From: Spirochaetaceae bacterium | GTDB taxonomy: Bacteria; Spirochaetota; Spirochaetia; SZUA-6; Bin103 | Assembly: GCA_028820215.1 (NCBI GenBank) | Contig: JAPPKD010000079.1 | Span: forward strand, 10,799-74,798 | Reading direction: 5' to 3' | DNA length: 64,000 nucleotides | Shown: piece after piece, positions 45,476 through 54,438 of the stretch | Position numbering within the stretch: position 1 is the first letter of the stretch | Layout of the letters: the number at the start of each line of letters is the position of its first letter | Notes under the pieces: model-generated | Database searches by the model: none | Told to the model about the DNA's origin: nothing | The model's input: the letters and a program-made list of their open reading frames with translations, nothing else | Program-made: the position numbers and the translations under genes

Positions 45476-47415
45476 ACGGCCCCCACGCCGACGATTCCGC
45501 ACCGGTCTCCCGCCTTGCGGCATTGCGCGTCGCGCTGCTGTGCGTGCTCGGTGGCCTGGCGCTCTACCTGTTCGTGCTGCAGGTGATCAAGGGCGTCGAG
45601 TTCGACGAACTGGCGAAGCAGTTCGCCGAGCGCAAGACCGTGGTGCCGGCGCAACGCGGAGCGATCTACGACGGATCGTTTACGCGGCCGCTGGTCGCGA
45701 ATCGGCCGGCGTTTTCCATCGACGTCACGCCCGCGCTGGTGCCGGGCGACCGGGACGACCTGGACGCGCTGCTCGCCTCGCTCGCGGAGGCGCTCGACAT
45801 CGACCCGGAGTACATGGCCGGGCAGGTGCCCCTGAACGAGAGCCACCTGTTCCAACCGATCGAGGTCCTCTCGGGCGCCGACTTTCCGACCGTGGCCTAC
45901 CTCGGCGAGCACATCCACCGGTTCCAGGGCGTGTCCTGGCGCAACGAGCCGGTGCGCGACTACAGCGACCTCGGCGCCCTGGCGCACGTGATCGGCTACG
46001 TGGGCGAGATCAGCGTCGAGGAGCTCCAGGTCCTGTACAACGAGGGCTACCGCCAGGGCGACACGATCGGCAAGAGCGGTCTCGAGCAGCGCTATGACGC
46101 GCGTCTGCGAGGGACATCGGGGCTGAGCTACCGGACCGTGGACGCGCTGCAACGGGACCTGGGCACCCGCGAGGGCCGCCCGCCCGTACCGGGCAACGAC
46201 CTGGTGCTCACCATCGACGCGCGCATCCAGCGCCTGGCCGAGGACGCGCTGGCCGGCCGCATCGGCTCGGTGGTCGTGCTGCGGCCGACCACCGGCGAGA
46301 TCGTCGCGATGGTTTCCTATCCCTGGTTCGATCCCGGCCTGTTCCGTGGGGCCGACGGGGCGCAGGAACTGCGCCGGGCGCTGCAGGATCCGACCTATCC
46401 GTTCGTCAACCGGGCCGTGCACTCGGCCCACGCGCCGGGATCGGTGTTCAAGCTGATCATGTCCGTCGCCGTGCTCGAGGAGCGGCTGATCCCCCCGGAG
46501 CAGACGATCCACTGCTCCGGGGTATTCCGGTTGGGCCGCGGTGACTGGAAGGACCACGTGTATCCCGACAGCCACGGTGACGTCGACCTGCGCAAGGCGC
46601 TGGCCGAATCCTGCAATGTCTATTACTACACGGTAGGCCACAAGCTGGCCGTCGAGCGCCTCGTCCACTACTCGCGCGCTTTCGGATTGGGCAGCCCCAC
46701 CGGCATCGAGTTGCCGCGCGAGCAGGCCGGCTTTCTGCCCACCCCGGCCTGGAAGCAGCGGCGGCTCGGCGAGCCGTGGGTGGGAGGCGACACCATCAAC
46801 ATGTCGATCGGCCAAGGGTTCGTCACCGCGACCCCGTTGCAGATCGCCAACGTGGTGGCCGCGATCGCCAACGACGGCGTCGTCTACCAGCCTTACTTGG
46901 TGAAGGAAGTGCGCAGTGGCGCCGACGGCTCGCTGATCCGGAGGACAGCCCGCACACCATTGCTGGAGATGGACGTACAGCCGGAGACCTTCGCCTTCCT
47001 GCGCGAGGCGATGCGCTACACGGTGACGGACGGAACACCGAAGGTCGCGATCACCACGCCGGCGGTGCAGGCGGCCGGCAAGACCGGCACCGCCCAGACA
47101 CGCTCCCTGGATGCCGAGGGGCCGGAGCGCAAACACTCCTGGTTCGCGGCATATGCGCCCGCCGACGCGTCGCCGGAGGAGCAGTACGTGGTGGTCGTCA
47201 TGGCGGAAGGCACCGACTACTGGGAGTGGTGGGCGCCGAAGGCGACCAACGTGCTGCTGCACGGGATCTTCACCGGCCTCGACTACCGTGCGGTGATACC
47301 GGACCTGCAGCGCCATACGTCCGGGTACAATCTCCTCGGTGAGCCCAGGCCGGACGAGGAGACAGAGGAAGAAGCGGACGGAACGGACGGCGGCGATGCC
47401 GAAGCTGCTGGCTGA
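45472..47415 (+). CDS. mrdA: Penicillin-binding protein 2 (elongation transpeptidase)
   Basis: A class B PBP of 647 residues that crosslinks peptidoglycan during elongation. It has an N-terminal anchor (LRVALLCVLGGLALYLFVLQV) and a dimerisation region with QRGAIYDG and GLEQRYDARLRG. The transpeptidase domain carries SVFK (the SxxK serine, in HAPGSVFKLIM), SCN (in AESCNVYYYTVG) and KTG (in AGKTGTAQTR). TTG 45472 overlaps the mreD stop. It is the only start that keeps the anchor, since the first in-frame GTG lies within it. The tail is acidic. It works with RodA, encoded next. Confidence 0.95.
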   Translation: MNGPHADDSAPVSRLAALRVALLCVLGGLALYLFVLQVIKGVEFDELAKQFAERKTVVPAQRGAIYDGSFTRPLVANRPAFSIDVTPALVPGDRDDLDALLASLAEALDIDPEYMAGQVPLNESHLFQPIEVLSGADFPTVAYLGEHIHRFQGVSWRNEPVRDYSDLGALAHVIGYVGEISVEELQVLYNEGYRQGDTIGKSGLEQRYDARLRGTSGLSYRTVDALQRDLGTREGRPPVPGNDLVLTIDARIQRLAEDALAGRIGSVVVLRPTTGEIVAMVSYPWFDPGLFRGADGAQELRRALQDPTYPFVNRAVHSAHAPGSVFKLIMSVAVLEERLIPPEQTIHCSGVFRLGRGDWKDHVYPDSHGDVDLRKALAESCNVYYYTVGHKLAVERLVHYSRAFGLGSPTGIELPREQAGFLPTPAWKQRRLGEPWVGGDTINMSIGQGFVTATPLQIANVVAAIANDGVVYQPYLVKEVRSGADGSLIRRTARTPLLEMDVQPETFAFLREAMRYTVTDGTPKVAITTPAVQAAGKTGTAQTRSLDAEGPERKHSWFAAYAPADASPEEQYVVVVMAEGTDYWEWWAPKATNVLLHGIFTGLDYRAVIPDLQRHTSGYNLLGEPRPDEETEEEADGTDGGDAEAAG

Positions 47416-47436
47416 CCGCCGGGGCGGTACGCGGCG

Positions 47437-48846
47437 GTGACCGGCGGCGACGGGGCGCGAGCGGTGCCGCTGCTCGGCGCCACCGCGGCGCTGGTCGCGA
47501 TCGGCGTCCTGTTCATCTACTCGAGCGGCGTCGACTCCACCGGCGAGTCGGTGTCCCGGGAGTGGATCAAGCAGATCGTCTGGGCGCTGACCGGGTTCGC
47601 GCTCCTGGCCGTGGTCGCCGCGGCGGGGCCGGGCTGGCTGCAGGCGGGGGCTCCCGCCTTGTACGCGGGTGGGCTGGTGCTGCTGGCGGCCACCGCCCTG
47701 TTCGGCAGGGAGGTGAACGGCGCCCGCGCCTGGATCGGCATCGGCGACTTCGGCGTGCAGCCGTCGGAGTTCGCGAAGCTCACCACCATCCTGTTCCTGG
47801 CGTCCTACCTGGCCGGAATCGGCAACGGCATCAAGGAGCTGCCGCGCTTCGCGCTGGGCCTGGCGATCGTGCTGCTGCCGGTCGGGCTGGTCCTGCTGCA
47901 GCCCGACATGGGCACGGCGATGGTCTACGTGCCGATCTTCCTGGTGGCGTCGCTGGTTTCAGGAGCGGAGATTCGCCATCTGGCGTTCATTCTGGGCGCG
48001 ACGGTCGTCACCTTCGCCATGGCGGTGCTGCCGGATCTGAACCCCGAGGGCATCCTGCGCACGGTCGCCACGGCGCTGCTCGACCCGGGCATCGTACGCC
48101 TTGCCGCCGTCGCGCTGCTGGCGATCGTCGGCCTGGCGTTCATCGGCTACCGGCTCAGCCGCAGCCGCTGGCTGTACTGGGTCGGCTACGTCACGTCCAT
48201 CGTACTGGGCGGGGTGACAGGGGCGGCGCTGGTGCGGTCCGTTCTGAAGCCGTACCAGATCGTCCGCCTGGCGGCGTTCCTGGAGCCGTGGGCGGATCTG
48301 CGCGGCGCTGGCTGGAACATCATCCAGTCGAAGACGGCCGTGGGGTCGGGCGGGCTGGCCGGGAAAGGGTATCTGCAGGGCACGCAGAGCCACTATCAGT
48401 TCCTGCCCCAGCAGAGCACGGACTTCATCTTTTCCATCCTGGCCGAGGAGTGGGGATTCCGCGGCTCGCTGCTGGTGCTCGGGCTGTTCGCCGTCATCCT
48501 GCTGCGATCGATCGCCATATGCCGGCGTGCACGCGACGACTTCGGCGTGGCGATGGCCGCCGGCGTCATCGGCATGTTCGCCACCCACGTGCTGGTCAAC
48601 ATCGGAGTGGCGAGCGGCATCATGCCGATCACCGGCATTCCGCTGACGTTCGTCTCCTACGGCGGTTCCGCACTGTGGACGGGGCTGCTGGCGGTCGGCA
48701 TGCTGCTGGCGTTGCTGCGTCCGGGTGCGGGCGGGGCGATGCGCTTCTCGTCACGCTTGACCGCATCCCAGTGGCGGTCGAGTTCCGCCAACGGCAGCTC
48801 GCCCAGGGTGGCGCCGGTTTCGCGCACGCGCCGCTCCACTTCCTGA
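47437..48846 (+). CDS. rodA: Peptidoglycan glycosyltransferase RodA (SEDS family)
   Basis: A SEDS-family polymerase with about ten membrane segments. Conserved stretches are GREVNGARAWIGIGDFGVQPSEFAKL, LLQPDMGTAMVY, GYLQGTQSHYQFLPQQSTDFIFS and FVSYGGSALW. Homology ends near LLALLRPG (about 48725). The last about 40 residues are Ser/Arg-rich and read across the oppositely oriented mazG gene. The listed stop gives 469 residues and a 190-base antisense overlap. Either a real extended tail or a small frame error near 48720 could explain this. The start is GTG 47437. Confidence 0.92.
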   Translation: MTGGDGARAVPLLGATAALVAIGVLFIYSSGVDSTGESVSREWIKQIVWALTGFALLAVVAAAGPGWLQAGAPALYAGGLVLLAATALFGREVNGARAWIGIGDFGVQPSEFAKLTTILFLASYLAGIGNGIKELPRFALGLAIVLLPVGLVLLQPDMGTAMVYVPIFLVASLVSGAEIRHLAFILGATVVTFAMAVLPDLNPEGILRTVATALLDPGIVRLAAVALLAIVGLAFIGYRLSRSRWLYWVGYVTSIVLGGVTGAALVRSVLKPYQIVRLAAFLEPWADLRGAGWNIIQSKTAVGSGGLAGKGYLQGTQSHYQFLPQQSTDFIFSILAEEWGFRGSLLVLGLFAVILLRSIAICRRARDDFGVAMAAGVIGMFATHVLVNIGVASGIMPITGIPLTFVSYGGSALWTGLLAVGMLLALLRPGAGGAMRFSSRLTASQWRSSSANGSSPRVAPVSRTRRSTS

Positions 48847-49574
48847 AACCGGCGTCGGAATCGCCGGTTTGCGCCGTTCAGCGCCAGCAGCGGATCGACC
48901 CGCAGGTGGCGGGACAGGTTGACCACCGCGAACAGAAGGTCGCCCAGCTCCTCTTCGGTGCGTTGCGGCTCGATCCCGGCCGCCTGGTCGACCTCGGCCA
49001 GTTCTTCGGCCACCTTCGCGAACACCGGACGGGCGTCGTCCCAGTCGAACCCGACGGTGGCGGCGGCGGACTGCAGGTCGACGGCATGGCGGAGTGGGCT
49101 GGGTGACGAGCCGACCGAGTCGAGCGCGGAGGAACGGGGCTCGGGTTCGCGCCTCTCGCTCTGCTTGATCCGCTCCCACTGGCGCAACACTCCGTCGGCA
49201 TCGGTGGGATAGCCCCCGTCCGTCCGGCCGCCGGCGGGCGGGAACACGTGCGGGTGGCGGCGGCGGAGCTTGTCGACCACGCCGGTCAGCACGTCGGCCA
49301 CGGCGAAGGAGGCCTCCTGTTCCTTCATGCGGGCGATCATCGTCGCGATCAGGACCACGTCGCCCAGTTCCTCGTTCAGGTTGTCATCGTCGCCGGCATC
49401 GATCGCCGAGATGGCCTCGAATGCCTCCTCCAGGAGCATGGTCCGCATCGACTGGGGGGTCTGCTCGCGATCCCAGGGACAGCCGTCCGGCGCACGCAGT
49501 CGGCAGACGGTCCGGTACAGCTCGGCGAAGGCTGCGCCGGGGCGTTCGGCGTTCGGTGACGGGGTGGAATCCAT
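48657..49574 (-). CDS. mazG: Nucleoside triphosphate pyrophosphohydrolase MazG
   Basis: A protein of about 305 residues with two MazG domains. The first has CPWDREQTPQSMRTMLLEEAFEAI and the metal-binding EELGDVVLIATM. The second has KVAEELAEVDQAAG and EEELGDLLFAVVNLSRHL. It hydrolyses non-canonical or excess NTPs to monophosphates. ATG 49574, with CGGAGCG upstream, gives the normal N-terminus. The frame extends further upstream without family likeness. The C-terminus (about 30 residues after LDRHWDAVK) is Pro/Ser-rich and overlaps rodA by 190 bases in antisense. Confidence 0.93.
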   Translation of the reverse strand: MDSTPSPNAERPGAAFAELYRTVCRLRAPDGCPWDREQTPQSMRTMLLEEAFEAISAIDAGDDDNLNEELGDVVLIATMIARMKEQEASFAVADVLTGVVDKLRRRHPHVFPPAGGRTDGGYPTDADGVLRQWERIKQSERREPEPRSSALDSVGSSPSPLRHAVDLQSAAATVGFDWDDARPVFAKVAEELAEVDQAAGIEPQRTEEELGDLLFAVVNLSRHLRVDPLLALNGANRRFRRRFQEVERRVRETGATLGELPLAELDRHWDAVKRDEKRIAPPAPGRSNASSMPTASSPVHSAEPP

Positions 49575-49675
49575 GGAATTCGCTCCGAGGGCCGCCGGGT
49601 GTTGCGACCCGCGCCGGCGTGGTAGGCTTCGGCCTTCACGGTAGCGCATCGCCGCTGCCGGTGCATCCGCTGTCC

Positions 49676-50719
49676 ATGCGCATTGCATCCGTCTCGCTCA
49701 AACACCCCTCCCGGCTGATTACCAATGACGAGATCGTCACGCTGCTGCAGCAGTGCAGCAACGGCATCGACCCGAAGGTGCTGCGCAAGTACCAGCGGCT
49801 GGTGCGCGGGTTGCTGAAACGCACCGGGTCGGTGACGCGCTACGTGCGGGACGTACAGCGGGGCGAGCGCGCCAGCGACTTGGTCAGGGACGCGATGCTG
49901 CAGGCTCTGGAGCAGGCGGCGATGGCGCCTTCCGACATCGATCTGTTGATCTACTGCGGGGTGGGTAAGGGGTTCCTGGAGCCCGCCAACGCCTATTTCT
50001 ACGCGCAGGCCACGGGCCTCACCTGCTCGTGCTTCGACATCGCCGATGCCTGCATGAGCTGGATGCGCGCGCTGGAGATCTCGTACCGGTTCCTGCGCTC
50101 CGGGACGCTCCGCACGGCGATGATCGTCAACGGGGAGTTCAACTACAAGGAGCACGGGTACCCTGAGAACTTCGAGGTGAAGGGTCTCGAGCAGCTCGAA
50201 TACACGTTCCCGACCTACACCATCGGCGAGGCGGCGACCGCCACCATCGTCACCGCGTCGGACGCCGAGTGGCGCTTCGACTACCACTCCGTGCCTGAGC
50301 TGTGCGGTCTGTGCAACATCCCGCTGGACGGGTACGAGGACTTCGTGGAGCTGTCGGACCGGATCGCGCTCAACGGCGTGAACAAGTTCGTGGCGTACGG
50401 CCACGAGCTGTTCGCACGGGCGGAGGAGTACCTGCTGCCGCTGGTCCGGCGCACGGTCGGCGACCTGAACGCCCCGCACATCTACTTCCCGCACGCCGCC
50501 TCCAGCGTTGCCTACCTGCGCGCCGGCAGGGCCGCGGGAATCCGGAACGGCAAGGTGTACAGCGAGGTGTTCCCGAAGCTGGGCAACCTGGTGTCGGCAA
50601 GCATTCCGGCCGCGATGGTCATGGCCGAGGCGGAAGGCCGGCTGAAGCGGGGCGACCGGGTCGTGCTGGTGCCGGCCAGCGCCGGCATGGTGTTCGGCGT
50701 CGGTCAGTTCACCTACTGA
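49676..50719 (+). CDS. FabH-like 3-oxoacyl-ACP synthase III / thiolase-fold condensing enzyme
   Basis: A 347-residue thiolase-superfamily enzyme. The nucleophile cysteine is in FDIADACMSWM (about residue 126). FPHAASS stands where FabH has the HQAN histidine, and KLGNLVSASIPAAM supplies the asparagine. The closest general type is KAS III, but the HAASS motif and the long N-terminal helix region (residues 1-70) differ from housekeeping FabH. It may be a specialised acyl-condensing enzyme. It is not next to other fatty-acid genes. ATG 49676 diverges from mazG. The longer upstream frame is shadow. Confidence 0.8.
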   Translation: MRIASVSLKHPSRLITNDEIVTLLQQCSNGIDPKVLRKYQRLVRGLLKRTGSVTRYVRDVQRGERASDLVRDAMLQALEQAAMAPSDIDLLIYCGVGKGFLEPANAYFYAQATGLTCSCFDIADACMSWMRALEISYRFLRSGTLRTAMIVNGEFNYKEHGYPENFEVKGLEQLEYTFPTYTIGEAATATIVTASDAEWRFDYHSVPELCGLCNIPLDGYEDFVELSDRIALNGVNKFVAYGHELFARAEEYLLPLVRRTVGDLNAPHIYFPHAASSVAYLRAGRAAGIRNGKVYSEVFPKLGNLVSASIPAAMVMAEAEGRLKRGDRVVLVPASAGMVFGVGQFTY

Positions 50720-50734
50720 AGACGGGCAGCCGGT

Positions 50735-51415
50735 TCAGGTCTCCACGGCGGCCAGGGCCGGTCTGCGCCGGTCGGCCGGCTCGTTCAGAAAGACGCGCCA
50801 GGAGTCGTACTTCGGGCTCTGCAGACGCAGCAGGATCAGCGGATTCCGGCGCGGCTCCACGGGCTTGCGGATGAGCTGCATGCCGGCCGAACGCGGCGTC
50901 CTGCCGCCCTTGCGCGTATTGCAGGGCATGCACGCGGTCACCAGGTTCGACCACGACTCCGTGCCGCCGCGCCAGCGGGGGATCACGTGGTCGATCGTGA
51001 GCGCCCGAGCGGCCAGGCGCGTGCCGCAGTACTGGCAGGTGTTGCCGTCGCGGGCGTACACGTTGCGCCGCGTGAGCGCCACCCCCTGGCGCGGGAAGCC
51101 GTGGTAGTCGGTCAGCCTGATGACGCGCGGCACCGCGAGCGTCAGCGTCGCCGTGTGGACCCAGTCCAGGTGACCGTCGCCTCGCGCCGCGAGGATGCCG
51201 GATTGATCCGTCCAGCGGGCGAAGTCGAACGACTCGTAGCGGCCGCCGTCGGTGGTGACCACCTCCGCGGCCTGCCGCACCAGCAGCACGAAAGCGCGCC
51301 GCGCGCTGACCAGGCGCAGGACGGTGTACGAGCTGTTCAGAACCAGCACGCTGCATTCGAGCACCCGGGATTCCTGCCGCCGGGATGCCTGAGCCACGGT
51401 TGGGTCCACTACCAC
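50735..51415 (-). CDS. HNH endonuclease-family protein
   Basis: A 226-residue protein with a C-terminal HNH module: CQYCG, LTIDHVIPRWRGG, WSNLVTACMPCNTRKGG. Two CxxC pairs bind zinc and the His-Asp-His core is complete. The N-terminal half (VLNSSYTVLRLVSARRAFVLL) is the strand-rich domain found in a widespread, uncharacterised single-gene HNH family, not in mobile introns. It lies between the FabH-like gene (convergent, 15-base gap) and the amidase gene, 21 bases away on the same strand. The biological target is unknown. Confidence 0.85.
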   Translation of the reverse strand: MVVDPTVAQASRRQESRVLECSVLVLNSSYTVLRLVSARRAFVLLVRQAAEVVTTDGGRYESFDFARWTDQSGILAARGDGHLDWVHTATLTLAVPRVIRLTDYHGFPRQGVALTRRNVYARDGNTCQYCGTRLAARALTIDHVIPRWRGGTESWSNLVTACMPCNTRKGGRTPRSAGMQLIRKPVEPRRNPLILLRLQSPKYDSWRVFLNEPADRRRPALAAVET

Positions 51416-51436
51416 GCGCCTAGTGCGGGGTCAAGA

Positions 51437-52402
51437 TTACCGGCCGTCGAGGCTCAGATCGTCTGCGTGGATCCAGCCGAAGTCCCGGTAACTGCCGCGG
51501 ACGCGAACGTCGTACCAGTCACCGTCCTTCCCCATCGCCATCAGCAGATCGGTCGGCCGCAGGTAGGAGCGCACGGTGGACTCGCGTGTCGGTCCGGCAT
51601 GCAGGGGCACCGTTCTGCGGGCAGGCCAGAGCACGGTGGGGGCCGGTGGGATGACCGCGGTCGGATCCATCGGCTCGTGTTCGGCCAGGAACGCCAGCAC
51701 GCCGCCGGCGATGCCGCGTGCGGCCACGTCCGGCTGGCCGGTCAGGAACGCCCGGTCTGCAGCGTGGGTGAGGTAGCCCATCTCCAGGATCGCCGCCGGC
51801 GTGGTGATGGCAATGGCGTGCCGGTACCGGCCGCCGAATGCGTAGTAGCCGCGCATGTTGTACGTCACACCGTTCAGGTCCTCCCGCAACCCGGTGACCG
51901 CGCCGTAGTGTTCGCGCAGCAGGGCGCTCAGGCGTCGGGACGCGGGAGACGCCCGCCACGGAGGGGCGACCTTGTAGCCGGAGCTGCCGCCCCCGTCGGC
52001 GTGGATCGCCACGAATGCGTCGGCGTCGAACCCCGGGGGCACGGTGGCCGGGAGCAGTACCACCTCGACGCCCTGCTTGCGCAGCAGCTCGGCGGCTGCC
52101 GTCGCCACGACTCTGTTGACGTCGACTTCAGCGACGCCGGCGGCGCTGGCGCCGGTCGCCGTGCGTCGATGCTCCAGCTCGGGCGGGTACTGGTCGGTGT
52201 CCAGGTGCCCGATCTGCAGGGCGACGCGCCAGGGAGCAACCACCCCCCGCAGGGACAGCCCCGGGTAGTCGGGGCGCGCGGGAGCGCGCAACGGTACGAA
52301 ACGCTCGGGAGCGGCGGGTTCTTCCTGGATGGCCAGGGCGACGGCCGCGGCCACGGCGGCTGCGGCTGCCGCGGCGATCAGGAGACGTACGACCACGGTC
52401 AT
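51437..52402 (-). CDS. N-acetylmuramoyl-L-alanine amidase (Amidase_3) with SH3-like domain
   Basis: A 321-residue exported amidase that cleaves the amide bond between muramic acid and the stem peptide. An Ala-rich signal anchor is followed by the zinc ligands in LQIGHLD, AEVDVN and AIHADGGG, and the catalytic glutamate in ILEMGYLTH. The C-terminal 75 residues (VPLHAGPTRESTVRSYLRP...GDWYDVRVRG) form a bacterial SH3-like wall-binding domain. A TATAGT -10 box (minus strand, 52416-52411) lies just 8 bases before ATG 52402, implying an almost leaderless mRNA. It diverges from tRNA-Val. Confidence 0.9.
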   Translation of the reverse strand: MTVVVRLLIAAAAAAAVAAAVALAIQEEPAAPERFVPLRAPARPDYPGLSLRGVVAPWRVALQIGHLDTDQYPPELEHRRTATGASAAGVAEVDVNRVVATAAAELLRKQGVEVVLLPATVPPGFDADAFVAIHADGGGSSGYKVAPPWRASPASRRLSALLREHYGAVTGLREDLNGVTYNMRGYYAFGGRYRHAIAITTPAAILEMGYLTHAADRAFLTGQPDVAARGIAGGVLAFLAEHEPMDPTAVIPPAPTVLWPARRTVPLHAGPTRESTVRSYLRPTDLLMAMGKDGDWYDVRVRGSYRDFGWIHADDLSLDGR

Positions 52403-52410
52403 CCGTTGCC

Positions 52411-52416
52411 ACTATA
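52411..52416 (-). promoter_or_regulatory. -10 box of the amidase gene
   Basis: TATAGT read on the minus strand, 8 bases upstream of the start codon. A TTGTGG sequence lies about 19 bases further upstream as a poor -35 candidate. If this box is used, the 5' leader is only 2-3 bases. Confidence 0.35.
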
Positions 52417-52467
52417 CCGCCACACGCCGGGCGTTCCACAATGGAGTCCGCCGGGAACGGCCGGCAC

Positions 52468-52540
52468 GGGCGGTTAGCTCAGTTGGGAGAGCGCCTGGTT
52501 TACACCCAGGAGGTCGGCGGTTCGAGCCCGTCACCGCCCA
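52468..52540 (+). tRNA. tRNA-Val (anticodon TAC)
   Basis: A 73-base cloverleaf. The acceptor GGGCGGT/ACCGCCC pairs fully. CCTGG-TTTACAC-CCAGG presents TAC, reading GUA. The T-arm CGGCGGTTCGAGCCCGTCA has one non-canonical pair. CCA is not encoded. The permease gene starts 7 bases later. Confidence 0.96.
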
Positions 52541-52547
52541 TCACGAC

Positions 52548-53681
52548 ATGAGCACCCATTCCGTGGCCGCGGTACGGCGTTCGCTCCGCGGCTGGTTTCT
52601 GTTCGCGGTCGGCGCTGGGGCGGTCGTGCTGGGCGCGGCGCTCGCCGGCCGGGCGCTGCGCACGCCGACCGCGGAGCAGGCGTTCGATCCGGTGACCTGG
52701 GCCGACCGGGTACAGGCGTTCACGACCATCTTCCTCGGCATCTTCATCGAGGCCGTGCCGTTCGTGGCGATCGGCGCGCTGCTGTCCGGCGTGATCGAGA
52801 TGGCGGTGAGCACGCGGACGCTGGCCCGATGGGTGCCGGCGCGGACCGGTGCCGGCGTGCTCGCCGGCGCGGCGCTCGGGATGGTATTCCCGGTCTGCGA
52901 GTGCGGAGTCGTGCTGGTCGTCCGCCGGCTGCTGAGCAAGGGACTCCCGCCGCCGGTCGCGATCGCCTTCCTGCTCGGCGCGCCGGTCCTCAACCCGGTC
53001 GTGATCGCCAGCACGGCCACGGCGTTCGGATTCGGCTGGATGCTCATCGCCCGCCTGGTGCTCACGCTGGTCGTCGCGGTCGCGGTCGCCGCCGCGTTTC
53101 GCCGCGCCGGTCGGGAAGACATCCTGCTGGCCTCCGATGGGGTGAAAGGAGCGGCATCGCCTGCCGGGAGCGACCACGCGCACCATCACCATCACCATCA
53201 CGAGCACGAGCACGAGCACGATCACGGCCCTCGTGACCGGTCGGCTTCGGAACGCGGGCGCGGCATCGGATCCTTCGCCCGCGACGCCCTGCTGCATGGC
53301 TCGGCCGACCTGTTCGACATGGGCCGCTATCTCGTCATCGGGTGCGGCCTGGCCGCCCTCCTGCAGACGGTGATGCCGCAGTCGGTCCTCCTGGACATCG
53401 GCCGCGGCGGGGCGGCGTCGGTGGCGACCATGCAGGGGCTCGGCTACCTGCTCTCGGTGTGCTCCTCCGTCGATGCGTTTCTTGCGTTGGCGTTTACCAC
53501 CACCTTCGCGCCGGCATCGATACTTGCGTTCCTTGTGTTCGGACCGATGGTGGACGTCAAGAGCACCCTGCTGTTCCTGAGCGTCTTCCGCACGAGGGCG
53601 GTCGTCTACCTGGTCGTGCTGCCGCTGGTGCTGACCTTCGCGGCCGCACTGATCGTGCACAACCTGGTGCCCTGGGCGTGA
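52548..53681 (+). CDS. YcgR/YraQ-type (UPF0718) permease with His-rich loop
   Basis: A 377-residue membrane protein with about eight membrane segments in two halves. Each half has a conserved loop: GMVFPVCECGVVLVVRRLL and LLGAPVLNPVVI in the first, LLSVCSSVDAFLALAF in the second. Between them is a cytosolic loop with seven consecutive His and alternating His-Glu residues, a likely metal-binding stretch. In Bacillus the YcgR/YcgQ pair responds to zinc limitation as I recall. The substrate is unknown. ATG 52548 follows tRNA-Val by 7 bases. The stop is followed at once by the YcgQ-like gene. Confidence 0.85.
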   Translation: MSTHSVAAVRRSLRGWFLFAVGAGAVVLGAALAGRALRTPTAEQAFDPVTWADRVQAFTTIFLGIFIEAVPFVAIGALLSGVIEMAVSTRTLARWVPARTGAGVLAGAALGMVFPVCECGVVLVVRRLLSKGLPPPVAIAFLLGAPVLNPVVIASTATAFGFGWMLIARLVLTLVVAVAVAAAFRRAGREDILLASDGVKGAASPAGSDHAHHHHHHHEHEHEHDHGPRDRSASERGRGIGSFARDALLHGSADLFDMGRYLVIGCGLAALLQTVMPQSVLLDIGRGGAASVATMQGLGYLLSVCSSVDAFLALAFTTTFAPASILAFLVFGPMVDVKSTLLFLSVFRTRAVVYLVVLPLVLTFAAALIVHNLVPWA

Positions 53682-53683
53682 GC

Positions 53684-54436
53684 ATGCGCGGGCTTGACCG
53701 GCCGCGGCTGCTGGCGGCGGTCGTGCTGTACGGGATCGTCGCGATCCTGCTGCACCGCCTGCTGTCCGGCACGCTGGTCTACTACATCAACCAGCGCTAC
53801 GCGTGGCTCACCTGGATTGCGGTGACCGGCCTCGGCGCGATGGCGCTGGCGCTGGCGGGAACCGCCTGGCGCGGGGCCCGGCATGCCGGGCGGTCCGAGC
53901 ACGGGGTGCGTGTGCGCTGGAGCGCCCTGGCGGTGCTCGCGCTTCCGGTGGCCTTCGGGCTGGCGCCGGAGCAGCCCCTGGGCTCGGCGGCACTCGGCAA
54001 CCGGGAGGTCGCCGTGGCCAGCCTCCCGCCGACCGCCCTGCAGTCGACGCCGGCAGCGCGGGCGACGCGGAGCGCCGCCGCGGAGGCTTTGGGTCGATCG
54101 ATGCTGGAGTGGCTGGTGGAGTTCCACGTTGCTGATGACCCGGACCGGTTCGCCGGGCAGGAGGCGCGGATCACGGGATTCGTGTCACGCGACTCCGCGC
54201 TCCGCCCGGACCAGGTGCGTCTCAGCCGCTTTCTGCTGAGCTGCTGCGTGGCCGACGCGATGGCGATCGCGATCGTCGCCGAGGCCGCGGAGCTCGCCCT
54301 GGTGCCCGACGACCAGTGGCTGACGGTCAGGGGCCGCTTCACGGTGGCGGAGATCGGCGGCGAACGGATGCCGATCCTGGTCGCCGTGGACGTGGAGCCG
54401 ATCGATCCACCGCCGGTTCCCTATCTCTACTACTGA
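53684..54436 (+). CDS. YcgQ-like (TIGR03943/DUF1980) membrane protein
   Basis: A protein of about 250 residues. Two N-terminal membrane segments are followed by an extracytoplasmic domain with FAGQEARITGFVSRD, RLSRFLLSCCVADAMAIAIV and WLTVRGRFTVAEIGGERMPIL, the usual family motifs, including paired cysteines. It partners the preceding permease. ATG 53684 is chosen, but GTG 53678 overlaps the permease stop and also fits. The pair followed by two further coupled genes suggests an envelope-associated transport unit. Confidence 0.85.
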   Translation: MRGLDRPRLLAAVVLYGIVAILLHRLLSGTLVYYINQRYAWLTWIAVTGLGAMALALAGTAWRGARHAGRSEHGVRVRWSALAVLALPVAFGLAPEQPLGSAALGNREVAVASLPPTALQSTPAARATRSAAAEALGRSMLEWLVEFHVADDPDRFAGQEARITGFVSRDSALRPDQVRLSRFLLSCCVADAMAIAIVAEAAELALVPDDQWLTVRGRFTVAEIGGERMPILVAVDVEPIDPPPVPYLYY

Positions 54437-54438
54437 CG

